The notes below the pieces were generated by a model that was not told where the DNA came from, made no database searches, and saw only the letters and a list, made by a program, of their open reading frames with translations. The position numbers and the translations under genes were made by a program. This document shows positions 52,601-58,769 of a DNA stretch of 64,000 nucleotides, piece by piece. Every line of letters begins with the position of its first letter. Position 1 is the stretch's first letter. The DNA lies in NCBI GenBank assembly GCA_013396755.1, contig VWZF01004871.1, positions 509,918 to 573,917 of the forward strand, given 5' to 3'. This DNA comes from Sclerurus mexicanus (Eukaryota; Chordata; Aves; Passeriformes; Furnariidae).

Positions 52601-55600
52601 GCTAAAGTCATATTATTTTTCAGTTAAATGATTGTTTCTGCTTTATTTTTCTCTCTTATATGTTATATATGAGATATATATCTTACATATAGGAAGTGAA
52701 TATAGGTATGTAAGATAATATATACGATCTTTTAAAAATTTTCTTATTAAATGCAATATTTAAGGTAGGGTTAAGTGTTATGGAATACATAAAATGTTGT
52801 GCAGTTACTCTCAGACTTCATAGATATTCAGTTTCTTATGCCTCTCATACATCAGATACAGTCTTTATTTGCCACCTTCTCCTAACTTTTTAAATGACAA
52901 ATCCAGCATTTGGGGTTTGGTTTAAATGGTTTTAGTGCTGAAGTAACTGATCTACTTCCCCAGTTCCTTGAGCAGATCATTTTTCCTACACAGAATTTGG
53001 TAGAATATCTTACTTCAATGGAGCAGGAGTCTTCTTCTGTTTATAGGCTGTGTTAAAGCAGCTCTTTAGTCATTACATTACAAACATAATTTACACTATA
53101 TGCACTGGCTTCAACAGTAAGAGACAAGTACTGAATGGTTAATGTGGGCTGGGAACTCCAAAAATGCCTATTTGCTGCTATGAAGCCAATATCAAGAACT
53201 AGTCTCATTACAATTACAGAAACTATGTGGAGAGTTTTGCTTATAGCTAACGAACAAAATATTTTATAGGACCATTATTTGGCCTGTTCTGAGACCATTG
53301 CTCACAAGGAAATATAAAAGTATATTGAAAACTAGAAAATAAACCTATTGTTATGATATACTTGGATGTATTTTATATGCAGCATAATTTACAGATTCAA
53401 AAACCAACCAAACAAAAAAAGAAATTCAACCAACCTGCAGGATCTGTTGTTTACTCATTCCTGATCACTTACCAATTCTGCTCATTCAAAGCCTGCTTTA
53501 TTTGCTTGCTACTTGAATACTCTGTTCAGAGCTCTCATTAGAATTCTTACTGCTAAAAATGAGTAATACTTCAGTATTCCCCTTCCAGAGGTGTTAAAAA
53601 ATTGGAAGTGATCAACTACGTAATACAAATCCATTAAAAAGTTCTATCTCACTTGTTGTCAGTTATGAGAGCAGATACTATTAGAGACCACTCAACTCAG
53701 TTATATGCCAGCATTTCTAAACCCAAAAGAGATGTCTCTTCATTTATAGCAGAGAGAACAGGTGTGAAACTAGAGCACATTACCAATTAAAGTTGGGGGG
53801 TTTAACCCAGAACTATGAGAATACATCTTGACATTGCCTAGAGATTAAAATGTCATTTAATGAGCAAATACATAAGCTAGCAAGGTTGGAGTTAAAACAG
53901 GGAGAAACTTTCAGTATTTGTGCTGGAAAGCAAAGTAATGGTTACACCTATTTTTATGCTAAATTTGTAATTAGAATTTTGAAGAGTGAGAAGAGGTGTT
54001 AAAGTCCTGTCTTCAGTGTCATGGTCCCATCTACTTTTTCTTTCATTCCTCTCTTCTGAAAAAATGCTAATAAAAGTTTAGTCAATTACCCTTAAGTGAA
54101 CTAAGTACTAACAGCAATTTTGAAAATTAATGAGCAGAACTTTGAAAAACAACTGCCCCAGCAAAGAAATAACTGAGCAATTTCCACAACTGTATATGCG
54201 AGGGAAGACTGTGACCTTTCTAAACAAAACAGCATCTCAGAACCAATGTCAGGAAGTTCTTATCAATTTATCTTGAAAACTACTACATGAATGTAAACAC
54301 TGACAAGGCTGATTTTAAAATTCGGTAAAAGAGAATCATACAATCATTTAGGTTGGAAAAGACCTCTAGGATCATTGAGTTCAACCACTAACCCAGCACT
54401 GCCACGTCCACCACTCATCCGTGTCTCTAAGTGCCACATCTACACATCATTTAAATAGCTCCAGGACTTCCTTAGGCAGCCTATTTCAGTGCTTGACAAC
54501 CCTTTCTGCGAAGAAATTTTTTCTATCATCCAATCTAAACCATTCCTGACACAACTTGAACTTGTTCATGAACACAGTGCCATGCCATCCCCTTGCACCC
54601 TGAGGAAAAGGGTAAAAGAAGTGCACATCTGGATATAATTTTGCTCTTCCTCAGATTTTCAGTCCTTATTCTTCTTTAGGCCTATATGTGAAAAATACAC
54701 ATAAATATATATAACAACAAAGTATGAATAGGAAGCAGGTTCTTTCAAAAATACTTTTCAGATTTTATCTAATCTTCTGATTTTAAATAAATACTGAGGG
54801 GGACTAAGAGAGAAAGGGGAAAGATATTAGTATTTTTAACTTAAGAAAATGCCATTAAGAAAACAGAGTATTATATTAGTTCTCATTATTTTTTCTAAGA
54901 CTGGCAGATTCTTTTGTAATTAGCTCAGTATCAACTCACAGATACATTTACAGGCCAAAATATGCACAACGGCATCAATCCTAATTTCTGTTGCAGCCAT
55001 GCCACATTACTAAGCCAGTGAGGGACCTTTTAGGTGTAACAGATAGGAGGACTTGGCCTCTTCAGAGAATTTTCTCCCATTCCTTACTTTCCAGCCCTGT
55101 TTTTATGTTACTGATCACACTGCCCACAGAACTGAAAAGCTTTCAAAAAGACCCCAGAGAGTTCATAGCTAAGGTATCGTGCCTGTTACTACAAACATTA
55201 GACTTCCCATTTATTGCCAGTAGAGCAAGAGAAGTTTTAATGCCAATGTGAGGTTTGAATGTGTGTCCTAACAGGATAAGAATGCTGCTGCATGCTTCCC
55301 AATACCCTTCCATCTCAGTCAAATGACTGCTACCAGACTGAGGTGGTTGTTATCCTTGCGTTAATAACACCTTGCCTCCAAAGATCCATGCTGGAGGTGA
55401 TGGGTTAGAAACCTGCACCTCTGTTCATGAGCTGACATATAAAGTTCACTTTTTGCATCCCTCATCTTAAAATGATGATTGTCTTTGTTTGGGTCTGTCA
55501 ATAAAATAAGCATTACAGATGCAATTTTATCTCTAACTACCTTTTTCTCAAAGACTTGAGAAATGAGGCAAGCTTTTCTAGACCAGTACAAATGCAGGTC

Positions 55601-58101
55601 GGAGAACCTGATTCAAGCATTCACACCTTTCCCCCCCTCTCTGTCCCAACAGTCTCAGCATTGCATACATGAAAAAATGCGTTATGTGGGCCAAAGCATT
55701 TTCTGGCATGCGTGTTATGGCTACTACCACAAGTGGCACTTATTTCTAGGTATTCATCAAAATGGTGACTCAGGAGAAGAAAATGTTCTAAAAGTAACCT
55801 ACAACCTTCCTTCAATTTCAAAGCTACTTTGTGTATCATGACAACTTTCTTTTTCACCTACATGTCAATATTAAAAGCTATGACTGAAACCCTGCAGCAT
55901 CTTAATATCTGCTTTATTGGGATGATAAAACCATTTTAAAGTCAGACAACAGTGGTGGAGATAATTTATATTTTCATTTGCAAAAAATACAGTTAATTTT
56001 CAATCTAAATACACTTTGAAGATTACTGCAATGCAGAATAGCTGTTCTTTCATTATAAGACTCTCACTGTCCATTTTATAGATCACAAGTGTGCAGTCCA
56101 TAAGAATGTATGACTATTTGGAAATAAAATACAGCATATACCTTTTCTATATGCTGCTAAACTCTCTTAAAAAAGGTGAACCTAGGGTCAGCACTGAGGA
56201 GAATATTTTGCTTTGCTGCTGTGTAGAAAAAAAAAAAGGCAGATGTGTAAAGAAATTCCCGTTTTCTTAGTTCATTGTAACTGATACGGGCATTTGTAGA
56301 AAAAAGCAGGATGTTGGCAGACTCCTGTGAAACTCTGCAATGATGATTTTAGTGAAAATCAGTGAAAATTGAAGGGTTCACACAGAATGAGGACTTCAGG
56401 GTGAAAACTAAGGTACGGCTTAGGCATAACTAAAGATAGGCAAGGTAGTTTTGGAAAAGCTGGAACAGAATCAATGAAAAACAAAAAATATTTTCATTTA
56501 TGGTTAAGCAGAATTCTGTTGACATTTCTGATTCTGTATTTGCTAAGAAAGTTATTCTACAGTAATATTAGCAAAATTGGATGAAGACAAGCCAGTATCC
56601 TTCTGAACTTTTCACAGGAATAGTGACTAGATGATTAATCTAGTCTAGAATTGCAGATTCCTAAAAAAGACATTTCTTCATTATGAATACTTTACTATTA
56701 ACAAGTTTGGCTTGTCAGTGATGATGAATCCTGGATTGGCTCAATGCTTTTTATTTGTTAGTGGTATAATTAATTTAACAATTACTAGTACCTCTTTGGT
56801 TTTATTTTATATACTTAAAATAATAATTCAACTCATATCCATCAGAATCCAATCCAAATCCAATGAAAATTAATACGCTCTATGTGAGCTCAAGTTTTGT
56901 GATCTTTTGCCAGTTTCTGATTTATTTCATGTTTAATAGATACTGAAGGGAAATTGAAAAGTTATATATAGAATAGCATTTTACATGGGAAATCACCAAA
57001 AAAACTCAAAACTGTAATGCTCCAAAATAGCTTCCATTTTCTTTCTGTCCATCAGAAAAGCAGTCAAATCTTATTACTTTTTAAATTTTGGAGGCTACAT
57101 TACCTAATTTTCGGGATTTTAATAGCAGTTAATGCAGTGGTAGAGATGCTTCATGTTTCACAGGGGTATTTTTTTACTTTGGCTTTTCTTAGAACAACAG
57201 AGATGATTTCGGTTAACTAAGCATTTGACTCCTGCTGAGGATTATAAATATGGAGAGTCGCTTAGTTTGATACGGAAAGGACAAAGCTTTGGGTCCAGCA
57301 AATATTTGCCAGTATGGCAAATAGGGAAATCAAACTGAAATGTATATGCCACATCCATCACCACTGCTGGAAGCTGGCCTGTGCATGGAATGACAGTGAG
57401 CTGAGGGTGTTATTCACAATAAAGCTCTCTTAATTTACTTGACACATCACCCTGTCTGTTTTGAAAATACAAATTATTTGGCTGCAGTTCCTGCATTGAA
57501 CCCATACTTTTTATCCTCCTAAAGGCCTTATCCAACATAATCTGACATATCTAATATGCCACTTATGCAATATGTAGTTAGCAGAGCAATTTTGAAAACA
57601 CTGGGAACCAAAGCCCAAAAGACTCTGTAAATCCTGCAGTTGTGACTCTGAATTTCCCTGGCCCCTGTACATCCTGCTTCTGCAAATGTCCTTGTGTAAG
57701 AAAGAAAATCTTTGGTACCTACTCTTTGTCAAAGCCCATCCAAGGTCCAGTATGCAGATGTTTCCTCTGTCAAGGTCAACAATGACAGTGATCATTTATG
57801 TCCAGGAGAACTGAAAATTTAGGGTAGAGCAGTTCTGGATAGTCAAGTTCCCTGTAGAGAATTGAACTGTTTATTGATTAAAACACAAGAGAATGTTCTC
57901 TGCAGACTGTTCTCTGAACTGGCAGAAGGGGGTCTAGCAATTCCAGCATTCTGGGTAACCGTTATCCTGCTATTATAAGTTTTGTGGTCATATAAAGTAT
58001 TTAAACCTATCTGTAATACATTTTTCTTTCTAAATCTTCAGGAAGTGCATTTGAAGAATACAAGTAGAGGGAACACAGGAAACAGAAACTACAGAATGTA
58101 A
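10602..58101 (+). CDS. Insulin-like growth factor 1 precursor, four coding exons
   Basis: Join of 10602-10664, 14853-15009, 50271-50452 and 58042-58101: 459 coding bases plus stop, 153 residues, the usual length of IGF-1Ea. Residues 1-48 are the long leader with signal peptide (hydrophobic core HFFYLGLCLLTLTSS). Residues 49-118 are the 70-residue secreted hormone and 119-153 the Ea extension. Mature domains are B 1-29, C 30-41 (GYGSSSRRLHHK), A 42-62 and D 63-70. All six cysteines are present (mature 6, 18, 47, 48, 52, 61), as are receptor-contact Phe23-Tyr24-Phe25, Tyr31 and Tyr60 and IGF-binding-protein contacts Glu3-Thr4 and Gln15-Phe16. IGF-1 circulates bound to IGFBPs and activates the IGF1R tyrosine kinase, mediating growth hormone action. 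The frame is intact and all introns are GT-AG. Regulation visible here includes upstream ORFs, a C/EBP element and 3' UTR microRNA sites. Confidence 0.97.
10665..14852 (+). other. IGF1 intron 1 (4,188 bases)
   Basis: Begins gtaaat and ends in a pyrimidine-rich acceptor (ctttttcttccttggcag). Nothing coding is supported. A TTCAGAGAA STAT-like motif lies at 10906-10914, about 240 bases after exon 1. The last 225 bases stay open in frame with exon 2. I saw no exon resembling the mammalian alternative leader exon 2 and no recognisable transposon. Confidence 0.85.
14853..15009 (+). CDS. IGF1 coding exon 2 (rest of signal peptide and most of B domain)
   Basis: 157 bases, the same length as human exon 3. 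Encodes residue 22 through the first base of the codon for residue 74: VKMHTVSYIHFFYLGLCLLT, then LTSSVAA, then mature GPETLCGAEL onward to GFYF. Signal cleavage falls between Ala48 and Gly49. The acceptor is ttggcag before GTGAAAATG and the donor is TTCA followed by gtaagt, a near-perfect 5' splice site. Chicken is recalled as SSAAA before the mature start; here it is SSVAA. Confidence 0.97.
17901..17964. repeat. Low-complexity G/T-rich tract ending in poly-T
   Basis: About 60 bases of T with short G runs (ttttggtggttttttgttgg, then ttttctggggtttggggttt) ending in a 15-base T run. This is simple-sequence DNA typical of avian introns. On the + strand it forms a U/G-rich RNA segment. Confidence 0.75.
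19845..19884. repeat. 20-bp tandem duplication, 2 copies
   Basis: ctctgtaagaaaaagaacag is followed directly by ctctgtaagaaagaacacag, with a third start ctctg. Small local duplication. Confidence 0.75.
21732..21754. other. Assembly gap (23 N) inside poly-T
   Basis: Twenty-three N bases sit between T runs, preceded by a ctctctcttttctttttctt tract and followed by 13 T and gcctgaggc. The length of the homopolymer is therefore unknown. It lies deep in intron 2 and does not affect coding sequence. Confidence 0.98.
22940..23030. repeat. 46-bp imperfect tandem duplication
   Basis: Two adjacent units start tttgagagcaagctactgaa and tttgggagcaagctactgat. Both continue with a (g/a)tatgtctaatt-type stretch and end in ...taa (22940-22985 and 22986-23030). 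They share most positions, indicating a fairly recent local duplication. Confidence 0.8.
23199..23243. repeat. Low-complexity G/T-rich tract
   Basis: gatgttttttggtggtttgg followed by ttttggggtttttttctttt and further T. Same composition as the tract at 17901. No further structure was seen. Confidence 0.7.
24420..24520 (+). mobile_element. CR1 retrotransposon 3' end, sense orientation
   Basis: Contains the typical CR1 3' phrases 'gggtgatctttaaaggtctc' and 'ttccaacccaaaccactct' shortly before where the CR1 terminal ATTCTATGA repeats would stand, here decayed to ctctaggaattt. Only about 100 bp remain, so it is a heavily 5'-truncated copy. CR1 is the dominant non-LTR retrotransposon of birds. Confidence 0.7.
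26287..27100 (-). mobile_element. CR1 retrotransposon, truncated, antisense to IGF1
   Basis: The left edge has the reverse complement of the CR1 3' terminus (catagaatcacagaat, then aggaaaggacc). Read on the minus strand the copy contains the C-terminal part of the CR1 reverse-transcriptase ORF: segments such as LNKLERWA, CMKFNKGKC and ESSAAERDLGVLV near 26880-27090, then LRALGLFSLEKRRLRGDLI and HWNRLP near 26430-26650. The two coding parts are in different frames and interrupted, so the copy is dead. It is 5'-truncated near 27100 and clearly more GC-rich than the surrounding intron. Confidence 0.92.
28870..29085. repeat. Unclassified dispersed repeat, copy A
   Basis: This segment aligns with 31433-31651. 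Shared blocks in the same order are 'agaatcatta', 'actggagcaacagaaattgc' (copy A has one change), 'gtgagctgcagaaattccag', 'agcagct-ctg', 'cagcagcaaagca' and 'aagtggct'. Roughly 75-80% of positions agree by eye. It lacks recognisable CR1 features, LTR termini or a coding frame. It may be an old non-autonomous element or the product of a local duplication. Confidence 0.7.
29297..29930 (-). mobile_element. CR1 retrotransposon, truncated, antisense to IGF1
   Basis: Starts with the minus-strand CR1 3' end (cagagaattacagcatggaa, then catccagtccaaccccactc) and continues through characteristic CR1 phrases: ggagactccacaagctccct, gagatcccctctcagccttc, gaacaagcccagctcccgca and gatgtggcctcactagggct. Open frames on the + strand here are only read-throughs of the element in antisense. 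The wording differs from the 26287 copy, so it is probably a different CR1 subfamily. It is 5'-truncated. Confidence 0.92.
31433..31651. repeat. Unclassified dispersed repeat, copy B
   Basis: Partner of the 28870-29085 segment, in the same orientation, about 2.56 kb downstream. The strongest shared block is ttgtgagctgcagaaattcc followed by agagcagct (31544-31571). Outside the aligned part the flanks differ, so the ends given are those of detectable similarity. Confidence 0.7.
32343..32351. promoter_or_regulatory. STAT-type motif TTCCAAGAA
   Basis: Matches TTCNNNGAA in intron 2. It is isolated in this scan, so it is only a weak candidate for a STAT5 site. Confidence 0.15.
32480..32620 (+). 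repeat. MIR-like CORE-SINE remnant
   Basis: The order of phrases follows the MIR core and 3' half: 'acataaccttgaaccaacta' for 'gtgaccttgggcaagtcact', 'tttcaccatgtgtgaaaatg' for 'tttccccatctgtaaaatgg', 'aggcaatgatg' for 'ggataatgata', and 'aaaacgcttttgaaatcctc' for 'aaagcgctttgagatcctt'. The copy is strongly diverged, consistent with an ancient amniote element. Confidence 0.6.
34759..34831 (+). mobile_element. CR1 retrotransposon 3' end, sense orientation
   Basis: Short and well preserved: 'aggttggaactagatgatct', 'taagatcgcttccaacccaa', then the CR1 terminal repeats 'ccattctatgattctgtgatt'-like (shortened here). Only the last ~75 bp of the element inserted, or have survived. Confidence 0.85.
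35943..35962. repeat. Perfect 9-bp inverted repeat with 2-base spacer
   Basis: tttctctcg-aa-cgagagaaa. It is an exact hyphenated palindrome containing two CpG in a CpG-poor intron. No factor site is recognised. Confidence 0.6.
37597..37632. repeat. AT microsatellite
   Basis: (TA)n-rich tract interrupted by tgtg and ttttc: atatatgtgtatatatattt, then tcatatatatatatatga. Likely length-polymorphic. Confidence 0.8.
41350..41440 (+). repeat. Possible tRNA-derived SINE head (MIR-like)
   Basis: tatagttaaagcattggctt resembles a decayed tRNA A-box region. Sixteen bases after that block, ggttcagttcctggcactga contains a good B-box (GGTTCAGTTCC) followed by the MIR-like 'ctggcactgacacag'. No acceptor stem or clean anticodon arm can be folded, so it is not a functional tRNA gene. 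Confidence 0.4.
42093..42725 (-). mobile_element. CR1 retrotransposon, truncated, antisense to IGF1
   Basis: Begins with the reverse complement of a CR1 3' end (tgaatcacagagtcagtcag, gttggaaaagaccttcaag). On the minus strand near 42540-42640 it encodes a remnant of the reverse-transcriptase C-terminus containing LYSSLVRSHLEYCVQFWAPH. The frame is broken after this and the copy is 5'-truncated. Confidence 0.92.
50090..50098. promoter_or_regulatory. Palindromic STAT-type site TTCCAGGAA upstream of exon 3
   Basis: Perfect match to a STAT5-preferred palindrome in intron 2, 173 bases before coding exon 3. Mammalian IGF1 has STAT5 enhancers within its large intron, but I cannot show that this is the same element. 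Confidence 0.25.
50271..50452 (+). CDS. IGF1 coding exon 3 (end of B, C, A, D domains, start of E)
   Basis: 182 bases, the same length as human exon 4. Completes Ser74 (AGT) and encodes Lys75 to Lys134: end of B domain, C domain GYGSSSRRLHHK, A domain GIVDECCFQSCDLRRLEMYC plus Ala, D domain PIKPPKSA and the first 16 residues of the E peptide (RSVRAQRHTDMPKAQK). Prohormone cleavage would fall at the basic PPKSA/RSVRAQR region that begins E. The exon starts with GTAAG, so the acceptor tag is followed directly by a donor-like sequence. Ends in phase 0 at AAG before gtaggc. Confidence 0.97.
50478..50545. repeat. A/C-rich low-complexity tract
   Basis: Composed almost only of A and C with few exceptions (caacaaataacaaacaaacc, aatcaaaccgag, then ten A and aaccaaaaaacccc). 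It immediately follows coding exon 3, and its translation gives a Lys/Gln/Asn-rich tail if intron 3 is retained. Confidence 0.7.
50698..50703 (+). terminator. Candidate intronic polyadenylation signal AATAAA
   Basis: Canonical hexamer 246 bases after the end of exon 3, followed by a G/T-rich stretch (ctggtagttgtgagg, 50719-50733) at the right distance for a downstream element. Use would truncate the transcript after the intron 3 read-through stop at 50555. Sequence-only prediction. Confidence 0.3.
52672..52717. repeat. TA-rich palindrome and inverted repeat
   Basis: A perfect 12-bp palindrome agatatatatct (52672-52683) overlaps one arm of an 11-bp exact inverted repeat: tatcttacata (52679-52689) and tatgtaagata (52707-52717). 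The sequence can form a hairpin with a 17-base loop. Probably simple-sequence in origin. Confidence 0.6.
54331..54600 (-). mobile_element. CR1 retrotransposon 3' part, antisense to IGF1
   Basis: Typical minus-strand CR1 3' end: gagaatcatacaatcattta, ggttggaaaagacctctagg, atcattgagttcaaccacta, then ctccaggacttccttaggca and cagtgcttgacaaccctttc. About 270 bp, 5'-truncated, without coding capacity. Confidence 0.92.
58042..58101 (+). CDS. IGF1 coding exon 4 (end of Ea peptide)
   Basis: Encodes EVHLKNTSRGNTGNRNYRM followed by TAA (58099-58101), residues 135-153. This is the Ea-type tail shared by birds and mammals. Asn140 in the sequon Asn-Thr-Ser is a potential N-glycosylation site of the prohormone. 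The acceptor is aaatcttcag. Confidence 0.97.
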   Translation, partial: EVHLKNTSRGNTGNRNYRM

Positions 58102-58156
58102 GAACATGCCATCCACAAGAATGAAGAATGAATGTGCCATCTGCAGGATACTTTGC

Positions 58157-58166
58157 TGTAAATAAA
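58157..58166 (+). promoter_or_regulatory. Pumilio-like element TGTAAATA overlapping AATAAA
   Basis: TGTAAATA (58157-58164) fits the Pumilio core UGUANAUA and overlaps the AATAAA at 58161-58166, only 56 bases after the stop codon. From memory, the aligned human sequence does not keep this motif, so it may be bird-specific. It may act as an mRNA stability or translation element, or as a very proximal poly(A) signal. Confidence 0.3.
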
Positions 58167-58217
58167 TTATTTGTTAAACATTGGAAGACTTAAAAAACCT
58201 TTGTTTTAAAAAGCTTG

Positions 58218-58769
58218 ATGCAATCTCAACCAATGGGCATTCTCCCAGTGAACAATGCAACTAAACATTCCAATATTAAGTCTTTAAAGAACAGTTTAAC
58301 CAGCCCAGAGCTAAAAATTCTGTGGTTGATATATTACTGTTTGTTAACCTGTTTTAAATGTCCTGCACAAAAACTCTTAAAGTCCTGTGCCCCTCAAAAG
58401 CCTACAAATTTATGGGCCTTTGATGGATCCAATTGCACTAAATTAACCTATGAACACTGGCTGCTGGAGTCATTCATCAGCCTTGTCTATGTGGTGTTTT
58501 TTTATTTGCACTTCTATACAAGCAACAGGCTGTTTGTTTTACAGTGTCTGATAACATTGTTTGTCTACCCCTTCATATTTGCACAGTTTGACATTCCCAG
58601 TAACAGCAGCAGTAAGGTAACATATACAGTTTCAAACATTCCATCTGCGGCATTTCGACAGAATATGGGTTATAGATGCATTTGTTTTAAGACAGTTTTA
58701 TTCTTCCTTCTCTTGCAAGCATGCAATTTATTGCAAATTGTGAGAAAAAAGATTTTTAAAAGCAGTTAA
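58218..58769 (+). CDS. 183-codon open frame in the IGF1 3' UTR, function unknown
   Basis: ATG at 58218 opens an uninterrupted frame to TAA at 58767-58769, in a different frame from IGF1. The product would be rich in Leu, Phe, Cys and Tyr, with hydrophobic stretches (ILWLIYYCLLTCF, FISLVYVVFFYLHFY, LFVLQCLITLFVYPFIF, VLFFLLLQACNLLQIV) that look like membrane segments. I recognise no family. The start context is weak (T at -3, C at +4), and a second in-frame ATG at 58233 has G at +4. Hydrophobic residues follow naturally from U-rich sequence, so a chance frame in a conserved UTR is the more likely explanation. Confidence 0.15.
   Translation: MQSQPMGILPVNNATKHSNIKSLKNSLTSPELKILWLIYYCLLTCFKCPAQKLLKSCAPQKPTNLWAFDGSNCTKLTYEHWLLESFISLVYVVFFYLHFYTSNRLFVLQCLITLFVYPFIFAQFDIPSNSSSKVTYTVSNIPSAAFRQNMGYRCICFKTVLFFLLLQACNLLQIVRKKIFKSS
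58265..58272 (+). promoter_or_regulatory. miR-1/miR-206 8mer target site 1
   Basis: ACATTCCA is the full 8mer match to the miR-1/206 seed. It lies in ctaaacattccaatatt, which aligns with the validated mammalian IGF1 site as I recall it. It is 164 bases after the stop codon. Confidence 0.7.
58591..58597 (+). promoter_or_regulatory. miR-1/miR-206 7mer site 2
   Basis: ACATTCC followed by C: a seven-base match without the A opposite position 1. Located between the two 8mers. Confidence 0.4.
58636..58643 (+). promoter_or_regulatory. miR-1/miR-206 8mer target site 3
   Basis: A second full ACATTCCA, 371 bases downstream of the first. Multiple sites strengthen repression by these muscle microRNAs. 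Confidence 0.55.

Larger units (their letters stand above)
50453..58041 (+). other. IGF1 intron 3 (7,589 bases)
   Basis: Bounded by gtaggc and a pyrimidine-rich acceptor (tttttctttctaaatcttcag). Contains an A/C-rich low-complexity start (50478-50545), an AATAAA at 50698-50703, a TA-rich inverted repeat at 52672-52717, a poly-T tract near 52451, an A/C-rich tract at 53398 and one CR1 copy at 54331. No equivalent of the mammalian Eb exon (exon 5) was recognised. Confidence 0.9.

Noticed and set aside
58161..58166. AATAAA 60 bases after the stop as the main IGF1 poly(A) signal
   Set aside because: Similarity to the mammalian 3' UTR and the miR-1/206 sites continue well beyond it; no clear downstream G/T element follows.
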